Below, one piece after another: positions 1-6,734 of a DNA stretch of 7,437 nt (the first letter of the stretch is position 1; each line of letters opens with the position of its first letter). The stretch comes from Nitrospirota bacterium (lineage in GTDB: Bacteria; Nitrospirota; Thermodesulfovibrionia; Thermodesulfovibrionales; Magnetobacteriaceae). The stretch is from the NCBI GenBank assembly GCA_015232165.1, contig JADGAE010000086.1, positions 1 to 7,437 of the forward strand. The letters are read 5' to 3'. The position numbers and the translations under genes were made by a program. The notes beneath the pieces were generated by a model, which saw only the letters and a list, made by a program, of their open reading frames with translations, made no database searches and was not told the DNA's origin.

Positions 1-905
1 AAAGATGGTATTATATGCAAGACAGGGCTATCAGATGGGTGGATGGCAAGATTGTGCGCCTGGAGATAGCAACCGATATCACGGAGCGAAAGATACTGGA
101 GAAAAAACTGGAGCAACTAAACTCCCATCTTGAGGAACAGGTCAGAGACAAGATAGACGAAATTCGACAGAAAGAACAGATGCTAATCCAACAATCCAAG
201 ATGGCGGCAATGGGAGAGATGATAGGAGCAATAGCCCATCAGTGGAAGCAGCCCTTAAATGCCGTATCTCTGCTCATACAGGACATCAAGGACGCGTATG
301 ATTACGGAGAGCTTAATGAAGAATATCTCGATAAAATGATCGAGACGTCAAACACCCAGGTCAATTTTATGTCAAGGACGATAGACGATTTCAGGAACTT
401 TTTTAAACCGACAAAGGAAAAAACCGTATTTAACATTGTCAACTCACTCAAGGAGATACTATCAATGTTTACGGATATGTTTTATAAAAACGGTATCTCA
501 ATAGAGCTCTCTCACGATAATGGCAATGAGCTAAAATGTACCGGATACCCAAATGAATTCAAGCAGGTAATCCTTAACCTCATAAACAACTCCAAGGATG
601 CCATAACCATCAAACGCAGCAAGGACCCAAAGGCATACTTAAATGGCAATATTAAAATAACCGTTCGTAAAGAAGAAGACCGGGCCATCGCCGTAATAAT
701 AAGCGATAACGGCGGCGGTATCCCGGAAGATGTAATCGGCAGGATATTTGAACCATATTTTACAACAAAGCCGTCAGACGTCGGTACGGGGATAGGTCTG
801 TATATGTCCAAGACGATAATAGAGAACAATATGGGAGGTCTGCTTGCCGTGAGAAATATCGAGGAAGGAGCAGAGTTTAAGATAACAATGGAGGGTGTGG
901 TGTAA
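1..905 (+). CDS. PAS-domain sensor histidine kinase, C-terminal part (5' truncated by window edge)
   Basis: Sensor kinase that autophosphorylates on histidine and passes the phosphate to a receiver. The frame is open to the window edge (first full codon at 3), and residues RWYY precede the first Met at 15, so that Met is internal and the gene starts upstream. Numbering from that Met: the end of a PAS/PAC domain (AIRWVDGKIVRLEIATDIT, about 5-23), a charged coiled coil (about 24-60), a dimerisation/phospho-acceptor helix with H75 in IAHQWKQPLN, and a HATPase_c domain with N-box N192, G1 box DNGGG (231-235), F-box FEPYFTTK and G2 box GTGIGL (257-262). All ATP-binding motifs are intact, so the kinase should be active. 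No membrane segment is visible in this part; any sensor or membrane region would lie upstream. The TAA stop is 2 nt before the receiver gene, which is probably its partner. The H-box has Gln at H+1 and H+4 instead of the usual Glu/Asp and Thr/Asn. The ligand is unknown. Confidence 0.95.
   Translation, partial: RWYYMQDRAIRWVDGKIVRLEIATDITERKILEKKLEQLNSHLEEQVRDKIDEIRQKEQMLIQQSKMAAMGEMIGAIAHQWKQPLNAVSLLIQDIKDAYDYGELNEEYLDKMIETSNTQVNFMSRTIDDFRNFFKPTKEKTVFNIVNSLKEILSMFTDMFYKNGISIELSHDNGNELKCTGYPNEFKQVILNLINNSKDAITIKRSKDPKAYLNGNIKITVRKEEDRAIAVIISDNGGGIPEDVIGRIFEPYFTTKPSDVGTGIGLYMSKTIIENNMGGLLAVRNIEEGAEFKITMEGVV
890..895 (+). promoter_or_regulatory. Ribosome binding site of the receiver gene
   Basis: GGAGGG lies inside the last codons of the upstream kinase gene, 12 nt before the ATG at 908. 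The spacing is longer than the usual 5-9 nt, but no ATG, GTG or TTG closer to it lies in the receiver frame, so ATG 908 remains the best start. The site suggests that translation of the receiver is linked to that of the kinase. Confidence 0.5.
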
Positions 906-907
906 TT

Positions 908-1333
908 ATGGATAAAAAAGAATATATGCTAAAGATAAAGCAATCCCTGACGCTGCTATATGTAGAGGATGAAGCAATGGTGAAAGAGGCATCCATCAAG
1001 TCATTAAAGAGGAGATTTAAAGAGGTGTATACGGCAGCCAATGGCGAAGAAGGACTGGAGTTATACAAAAAATACAGACCGGATATAGTGTTAACCGATA
1101 TCTTTATGCCAATACAAAACGGAATTGAAATGATCAGACATATAAGGGAGATAGACAAGGATATCCCCATAGTTGTAATTACCGCCCTGACTGAAGATAC
1201 CTACATGACACAGGCAAAGGAACATTCCATACAAGAATACTTTGTAAAACCGATTAAGGAAGAGCAATTCCTGGAATCTCTATACAACCTGTCTGTTGAT
1301 TTACTTGATTCCAAGCGGTTAAATGCAGATTGA
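908..1333 (+). CDS. Stand-alone CheY-like response regulator receiver protein
   Basis: A 141-residue protein made of a single receiver (REC) domain with no output domain. It should accept phosphate from a histidine kinase and signal through protein contact or act as a phosphorelay intermediate. All conserved positions are present: acidic pocket E20/D21 in LLYVEDE, phospho-acceptor D64 in DIVLTDIFMP, the switch Thr T92 in VVITALT, and K114 in YFVKPI. After the domain only a short tail (about 125-141) remains, too short for a DNA-binding or enzymatic module. The gene begins 2 nt after the stop of the upstream kinase, the usual arrangement for a cognate pair. The large kinase downstream has no receiver of its own, so this protein could serve it as well; that is inference. 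It is cytoplasmic, with no signal peptide or membrane segment. Confidence 0.95.
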   Translation: MDKKEYMLKIKQSLTLLYVEDEAMVKEASIKSLKRRFKEVYTAANGEEGLELYKKYRPDIVLTDIFMPIQNGIEMIRHIREIDKDIPIVVITALTEDTYMTQAKEHSIQEYFVKPIKEEQFLESLYNLSVDLLDSKRLNAD

Positions 1334-1365
1334 CTTTATCTATGAATATACGGTTCAAGCATAAT

Positions 1366-1430
1366 GGGGTCAAGGGGACTGGTCCCCTTGCGGGGGGGGT
1401 GAAGGGGGGGCAGCGCCGCCCCCTTCATTC
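1366..1430 (+). repeat. G-rich composite intergenic repeat (two inverted repeats joined by G-runs)
   Basis: Most of the 103-nt gap between the receiver gene and the giant kinase gene is a low-complexity G-rich block: GGGG (1366-1369), a near-perfect palindrome (1371-1390), a run of eight G (1392-1399), and a second hairpin (1401-1426). The composition differs sharply from the flanking genes, and the nested symmetry suggests a mobile or dispersed intergenic repeat rather than ordinary leader DNA. Read in the frame of the downstream gene it would encode a Gly/Pro-rich stretch containing EGGAAPPPSFFA, but there is no ATG, GTG or TTG between the stop codon at 1362 and ATG 1437, so it is not translated as part of that protein. 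Only one copy is present here, so its repeated nature is inferred from its form and from my recollection of similar blocks in environmental genomes. Confidence 0.55.
1371..1390 (+). repeat. Near-perfect 20-bp palindrome
   Basis: CAAGGGGAC (1371-1379) and GTCCCCTTG (1382-1390) are exact reverse complements separated by 2 nt. In RNA this folds as an 8-bp stem with a 4-nt loop; in DNA it could be a cruciform or a dimeric protein site. No T-run follows, so it is not a standard terminator. The CCCC of its right arm (1384-1387) could also pair with the following G-run (1392-1395), giving an alternative fold. Confidence 0.7.
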
Positions 1431-1433
1431 TTT
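1401..1433 (+). terminator. GC-rich hairpin, possible weak intrinsic terminator
   Basis: GAAGGGGG (1401-1408) pairs with CCCCCTTC (1419-1426). The stem extends by GGC (1409-1411) pairing with GCC (1415-1417), with G1418 bulged and a 3-nt loop (1412-1414), giving 11 bp in all. It is followed by ATTCTTT (1427-1433), a short T-rich tail that could support termination after the receiver gene. The tail is imperfect and the structure is only 10 nt from the next start codon, so an attenuator, or an mRNA end stabiliser belonging to the repeat, is equally possible. Confidence 0.4.
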
Positions 1434-1436
1434 GCG

Positions 1437-4400
1437 ATGATTGAGCTAAAGGGTTATAAGCTAATTTCAAGCCTGCAGGAGAACAACAACAGTGTTGTCT
1501 ACAGCGCTGCTCGTCTTGCGGATGACACCCCTGTGATTATAAAGCTGCTCAGGGACGAGTACCCTGCACAAAGGTCCATAACCGGATACAAGCAGGAATA
1601 TGAACTCACCTCCGGGACAGACCTCAAGCACACCATACGCTCATATGAAATCATAAAGTACAAAAACACCCTGGCTATCGTATTTGAGGATTTTGGCGGA
1701 CAATCGGTGAAAATACTCGCCGGAGCCAGGCCTTTCACACTGACGGATATCCTGTCAATAGGGTGCAAGGTAGCCGATGCCCTGGGAGAACTCCACCATG
1801 CGCACATCATACATAAGGACATAAATCCATCCAACATCGTACTGAACCCCGCCACGGGGCAGCTTAAGATAATAGACCTTGGAATATCCACCGTACTGTC
1901 AAGGCAAGACCCCGATATCTCAACCCCGGAGCTGATAGAAGGGACTCTGGCATACATATCCCCGGAGCAAACGGGGAGGGTGGACATGCCAATTGACTAT
2001 CGCACGGATTACTACTCCCTTGGTGTAACGCTATACGAGCTGTTGTGTGACAGACTTCCCTTTACGTTGGAGGACCCGCTGGATGTAATCTTCTGCCATA
2101 TCGCCAAAGAGCCGGTGCCACCACACGTGATCGACAGTAATATCACAAAACCTCTGTCGGATGTCATTATGAAGCTACTGAGTAAATCACCCTCGGACAG
2201 ATATCAGAGCGCACACGGGATAAAGGCGGACCTGGAAAGGTGCATGTCAAATGGCGATATGTCAGGGTTTGTCCCCGGCAGGTACGAGGTGCCCAACAGA
2301 TTACAGATATCCCAGAGGTTCTATGGCCGCACCGACGAGTTGTCGTCCTTGTTGGAGAGATACGACAAGGCATCCGGTGGCGGATGTGAGATGACCCTCG
2401 TTTACGGATATTCCGGGATAGGCAAGACCTCCCTGATAAGACAACTGTACAAGCCTGTCACCGGCAATCGCGGTTATTTCTCATCGGGCAAGTTTGACCA
2501 GTTTCAAAGAGACGTGCCATGCAGCGCCATCGTAAGTGCATTCAGGGGATTGGTGAAACAGATACTATCAGAGAACCCCGAGCATATAATCAGGTGGCAG
2601 GAGAGATTCAGGCAATCCCTGGGAAAAAACGGGCGGATCATAATTGACGTCATTGCCGAGATGTCACTTGTCATCGGCGAACAGCCCACCGTACAGGAAT
2701 TGCCTCCCGTTGAGGCACAGAATCGCTTTAATGAGGTCTTCACCGCTTTTATCAGGCAGTTCTCCCAGGTGGCCCCCCTGATCATATTCCTGGACGACCT
2801 TCAGTGGGCGGATGCCTCATCGCTTAAACTCATTGAAATGGTGATGCTCAACGCGGAGTTCCACCACCTCCTCATTGTAGGGGCCTACAGGGATAACGAG
2901 GTCTCCCAGACACATCCGCTGCTCCTGACCGTTGACCGCATAAGAAAGGCAGGCACCGTTATTAACGAAATCGACCTCGGACCTCTAAGTAAAGCAGACG
3001 TCACGCACTTGATAACCGATACCCTCCAGGGCCAAAATGGAGACGTCTCAGGGCTGGTGGACATCGTTATACGCAAGACGGGCGGTAATCCGTTTTTTAT
3101 CACCCAGTTCCTGAAGCGTCTGTATGAAGACGGTCTGATCAGATTCATCCCCTATGACGCTGAGGGTTCAACGGAAGGGAGATTTGGCTGGACCTGGGAT
3201 ATTGCATCCATAACTCAGGCCGGCATAACGGATAACGTCGTTGAACTGATGGTGCACGGATTGAAAAGGCTTCCCCTGTTGACGCAAAACATCCTGAGTA
3301 TGGCGTCGTGTATAGGAAACAGGTTTGACCTGAACACCATGTCCATAATTACAGAGACACTACCAATAGATGTATATAAGCAACTAAAACCGGCAATTGA
3401 CGAGGAGTTGATCCTGTCAACATCACCCCTTGAAATAACCAGAGAGGATATCCTGAGCGCCAAACCGATAATAATGCAATTGAGGTTTTTACACGACCGC
3501 GTGCAGCAGGCGGCATACGCCCTCCTGGATGCAGACAAAATAGGGGCCATCCACTATGAAATAGCCGGACGCCTTATTAAACACCTCGGCAAGGAAGCAA
3601 CAGACAGGGATATCTTTACCGTCGTAGAGCACCTCAATAAAGGCAGGCACCTCGTCTCAACCCCGGATGAATTGATAGAGCTATGCAGACTAAACCTCCG
3701 GGCTGCCCAAATGGCAAAGACTTCAACCGCCTACCCGGCCTCTCTGTCTTACCTGCAATCAGGCATGGAGCTGCTGCCTGATTCCATCTGGGATAGCGAC
3801 TACGAGCTGGCAAAAGAGATATACAGTGAGCGCGCAACGGTTGAATACCTCAATGCCAATGACAACCTCTCGGAGAAGTACATCTATGCCGCCCTGGAGC
3901 ACATCAAGACCCCGCTGGAAAAAGCTGAGATTCTCCACATGCTGATAGTGCAGTACACGATGAGGGCAAGATACAGTGACGCCATCAAGACGGCCAGAGA
4001 AGCCCTCCGCCTTGTTGACATACAACTGCCAAATGACTCTGACGACCTGATAGAGGCAAGGGATGAGCAACTGTACATAGTCCTGGAGATGATGAGAGAC
4101 AAGACGGTACGTTCACTGATAGACCTGCCGCCGATGACGGACAGGGCCAGGATAATTGCCATGAGGCTGCTAACAAGCCTTGGCCCTCCGTGCTATCGCA
4201 GTCATCAGAGGCTCTGGGCGGTTATTATCCCTATGGAGGTAGGGCTTTGTCTGAGGTACGGCGACGTCTCCTCCGCCACTTATACATACCCTGCCTTTGG
4301 AGGACTGCTTGGTTATGCCCTTAATGATTTTAAATCAATGACAGAGTATGCCGACCTTACCGAGGCGTTGTGCAAGAAGTATAACAACCCCTCGGACAGG

Positions 4401-6734
4401 AGCGTGGCGTATCTGATGATCGGCAGCTCACTGAGACCGTGGCACATGCATCTCAAACATGCCGAAAAGGACTACAACGAGGCGTATCAGGCCGGTCTGG
4501 AATCAGGCAACTTACAGTACTCCGGGTATGCCTTCGGGCACAATGCCTATTGCATGTTCTACTATGGGAAATCCCTGCACGAGCTGGAAGAGGAGCTGCC
4601 CAAATTGATTGAATTCAGCCTAAAGAGGCAAAACCGCTGGGCTGTCGATCTGATAACCGGAGTTGAGATAATCGTCGCTAATCTGCATGGAAAAACAGAC
4701 GGTGTATTCAGGCATAACGAGATAACGGAGGAGGAGTACCTGCACCAGTGTAATGTCAATGCCAACAGCCAGGTCCTGTGCATATACTACATACTCAAGA
4801 TGCAGGTCCTTTACTTGCACGGTGAGGTCGGTGAGGCTTTGGAGGTATCCAGGGAGGTCGAAAAGAGGATCATTTCGGTTGCAACACAGAGCCTCTTACC
4901 CACCGCCGAGTACAGGTTTTATCACGCCCTGGTTGTCGCCTCGCTTTATACAGACGCCTCGGAGAAAGATAAAACACAATACATGCAGCAGCTCCTTTCA
5001 AGTCAAAAACAGATGTGGATATGGGCAGAGGGCTGTAAGGAGAACTTCCTCCACAAATATTACCTCATAAGCGCAGAGATTGCGCGTATAACCGGACAGG
5101 GCATGGATGCGGTTGACCTGTATGAACAATCAATTCAGTTAGCTAAAGAGAGCGGATTTATACAGGTTGAGGCACTCGCAAACGAGCTTATGGCAAGGTT
5201 CTGGCTGCAAGAAGGCAACATCAATATAGCAAGCCCCTACATGAACGAATCTATTTATGGCTACTCTCTATGGGGAGCAGACTACAATGCCTGTAACCTA
5301 AAGATAAGGTATAAAAGGTTGTTTGAGTCCATAAAGGAGGTACAACGCCGGAAATTTTCCATGCAGCCATCGGTTGTCCATACAACGACAGGCAGTGTCC
5401 TGGGATATGACCTGATATCCATAATGAAGTCCACGCAGGTGATCTCAAGTGAGATCGATATAGATAAACTGCTGCCCAGGATGATGACAATTATCATGGA
5501 GACTGCTGGGGCACAGCGAGGCTTTATATTATTCTTGTCAGAGGGGCGGTTGTTTCTTGAATCGTCGGCAGATACAGGAGATATAAAGGTATTAAACTCC
5601 ATACCATTAAGCAGCTATGACGACATCTCAGGAGATATAGTCCGCTATGTGGCAAATACCGGTGAGATCATCGTTATCCATAACGCATCCGTGGATGGGC
5701 AATTTGCAGGTGATCCTTATATCATAAGAAATAAGCCAAGGTCTATTTTGTCGCTACCTGTTGTTCACGCAAAAAAGACGTTAGGGGTCTTATACCTTGA
5801 GAACAACCTGACAACGGGGGCGTTCTCCGCCAATCGTATAGATGTCCTTAACATACTTGTCCCTCAGATGGCGATATCCATTGAAAACGCCCGTCTGTAT
5901 AAAGACCTGAAGCACATAAATGAAGCCCTCCGGCAGAGGGTTGACGAAGAGGTCAACCGTAGCAGACAAAAGGACTTTATGCTTATAAATCAATCAAAGA
6001 TGGCATCCCTTGGCGAGCTGTTGATGAACATAGCCCATCAGTGGAGACAGCCTATGAATACCATTGCCCTGTTGATATTTGAAATAAGGGATGCCTATGA
6101 CTACGGAGAGTTGGATAAGGAGCATTTATATGAAACCGTGGACAAGGCTGTCTCTCAGATACAATATATGTCCAACATAATTGACAGATTCAGGGACCTC
6201 TACAAGACAACATCCGAGGACGAGACCTTTGATATAAAGGTCTGCATGGATGAGACAGTCTCTTTGGTCTGTGATCAGTTGAGATCAAAGGAGATACAAC
6301 TGGGATTTGGATGCTGCTTGCATGAAGGGGTCTTTGAGAAGGCGTCACTGGTGTCGTGTTGTATGGAATCAATGGTTGTCTCTTGTAAGAGTGAGCTTAT
6401 GCAGGTGTTGTTGAGTCTGCTCAGTAACGCCGTGGATGCCATTGAGGAAAAGAGATCAGGGGGTGTCTTAAAAGATGAAGGGATAATCGATATCTCCTTC
6501 TGCAAGGCAAACAGCACAATTCGCATAGAGGTCAGAGACAATGGCGGAGGGATACCCAAGGATATACTTGACAGGATATATGAGCCATATTTTACTACAA
6601 AGTTTAAAAAACAGGGCACAGGGCTTGGGTTATATATGTCAAAGATGATAATAGAGTCAAACATGAACGGTAAGTTATACGCCCAAAATGTCAACGATGG
6701 TGCTATGTTTACAATTGAGATTGAGTGCGGATGA
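1437..6734 (+). CDS. Trifunctional Ser/Thr protein kinase / AAA-type ATP-binding / GAF sensor histidine kinase
   Basis: A complete 1765-residue cytoplasmic multi-kinase, similar in architecture to cyanobacterial HstK-type proteins with an added NTPase module. Domains in order: (1) Ser/Thr kinase, about 7-270, with K36, catalytic loop HKDINPSN (D128, N133), metal-binding DLG (147-149) replacing DFG, SPE (175-177) replacing APE, and D191 in DYYSLG; the Gly-rich loop is degenerate. (2) AAA_16-like NTPase from about 295, with Walker A GYSGIGKTS (324-332) and Walker B LIIFLDD (448-454), followed by a conserved-looking FLHDRVQQAAYALL (684-697). (3) TPR-like helical region, about 700-1300. (4) GAF, about 1336-1486. 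(5) Coiled coil, about 1485-1515, then the phospho-acceptor helix with H1534 in IAHQWRQPMN. (6) HATPase_c with N1664, DNGGG (1701-1705), YEPYFTTK and GTGLGL (1727-1732). No transmembrane segment is apparent. The start at 1437 fits because kinase homology begins at GYKLI (6-10) and no earlier in-frame start exists, yet no Shine-Dalgarno sequence is visible. By analogy, Ser/Thr phosphorylation and NTP binding may gate the histidine kinase. A Cys-rich insert lies at 1626-1650. Confidence 0.95.
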   Translation: MIELKGYKLISSLQENNNSVVYSAARLADDTPVIIKLLRDEYPAQRSITGYKQEYELTSGTDLKHTIRSYEIIKYKNTLAIVFEDFGGQSVKILAGARPFTLTDILSIGCKVADALGELHHAHIIHKDINPSNIVLNPATGQLKIIDLGISTVLSRQDPDISTPELIEGTLAYISPEQTGRVDMPIDYRTDYYSLGVTLYELLCDRLPFTLEDPLDVIFCHIAKEPVPPHVIDSNITKPLSDVIMKLLSKSPSDRYQSAHGIKADLERCMSNGDMSGFVPGRYEVPNRLQISQRFYGRTDELSSLLERYDKASGGGCEMTLVYGYSGIGKTSLIRQLYKPVTGNRGYFSSGKFDQFQRDVPCSAIVSAFRGLVKQILSENPEHIIRWQERFRQSLGKNGRIIIDVIAEMSLVIGEQPTVQELPPVEAQNRFNEVFTAFIRQFSQVAPLIIFLDDLQWADASSLKLIEMVMLNAEFHHLLIVGAYRDNEVSQTHPLLLTVDRIRKAGTVINEIDLGPLSKADVTHLITDTLQGQNGDVSGLVDIVIRKTGGNPFFITQFLKRLYEDGLIRFIPYDAEGSTEGRFGWTWDIASITQAGITDNVVELMVHGLKRLPLLTQNILSMASCIGNRFDLNTMSIITETLPIDVYKQLKPAIDEELILSTSPLEITREDILSAKPIIMQLRFLHDRVQQAAYALLDADKIGAIHYEIAGRLIKHLGKEATDRDIFTVVEHLNKGRHLVSTPDELIELCRLNLRAAQMAKTSTAYPASLSYLQSGMELLPDSIWDSDYELAKEIYSERATVEYLNANDNLSEKYIYAALEHIKTPLEKAEILHMLIVQYTMRARYSDAIKTAREALRLVDIQLPNDSDDLIEARDEQLYIVLEMMRDKTVRSLIDLPPMTDRARIIAMRLLTSLGPPCYRSHQRLWAVIIPMEVGLCLRYGDVSSATYTYPAFGGLLGYALNDFKSMTEYADLTEALCKKYNNPSDRSVAYLMIGSSLRPWHMHLKHAEKDYNEAYQAGLESGNLQYSGYAFGHNAYCMFYYGKSLHELEEELPKLIEFSLKRQNRWAVDLITGVEIIVANLHGKTDGVFRHNEITEEEYLHQCNVNANSQVLCIYYILKMQVLYLHGEVGEALEVSREVEKRIISVATQSLLPTAEYRFYHALVVASLYTDASEKDKTQYMQQLLSSQKQMWIWAEGCKENFLHKYYLISAEIARITGQGMDAVDLYEQSIQLAKESGFIQVEALANELMARFWLQEGNINIASPYMNESIYGYSLWGADYNACNLKIRYKRLFESIKEVQRRKFSMQPSVVHTTTGSVLGYDLISIMKSTQVISSEIDIDKLLPRMMTIIMETAGAQRGFILFLSEGRLFLESSADTGDIKVLNSIPLSSYDDISGDIVRYVANTGEIIVIHNASVDGQFAGDPYIIRNKPRSILSLPVVHAKKTLGVLYLENNLTTGAFSANRIDVLNILVPQMAISIENARLYKDLKHINEALRQRVDEEVNRSRQKDFMLINQSKMASLGELLMNIAHQWRQPMNTIALLIFEIRDAYDYGELDKEHLYETVDKAVSQIQYMSNIIDRFRDLYKTTSEDETFDIKVCMDETVSLVCDQLRSKEIQLGFGCCLHEGVFEKASLVSCCMESMVVSCKSELMQVLLSLLSNAVDAIEEKRSGGVLKDEGIIDISFCKANSTIRIEVRDNGGGIPKDILDRIYEPYFTTKFKKQGTGLGLYMSKMIIESNMNGKLYAQNVNDGAMFTIEIECG

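Noticed and set aside
15..17. ATG at 15 as the true start of the first kinase
   Set aside because: The frame is open upstream, and the residues before it (RWYY) together with AIRWVDG just after it read as the C-terminal part of a PAS domain, so the gene starts outside the window.
512..829. Antisense open frame opposite the ATPase domain of the first kinase
   Set aside because: It mirrors conserved HATPase_c codons; a similar antisense frame (6275-6694) appears opposite the homologous domain of the giant kinase for the same reason. Its translation shows no independent protein character.
1330..1365. Possible promoter for the giant kinase gene: TTGACT (1330-1335) and CATAAT (1360-1365)
   Set aside because: The two boxes are 24 nt apart, far from the usual 16-18 nt, and the first overlaps the stop codon of the receiver gene. 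Chance matches are likely.
1365..1436. In-frame N-terminal extension of the giant kinase through the G-rich repeat
   Set aside because: There is no ATG, GTG or TTG between the in-frame stop at 1362 and ATG 1437, and kinase homology begins right after that ATG.
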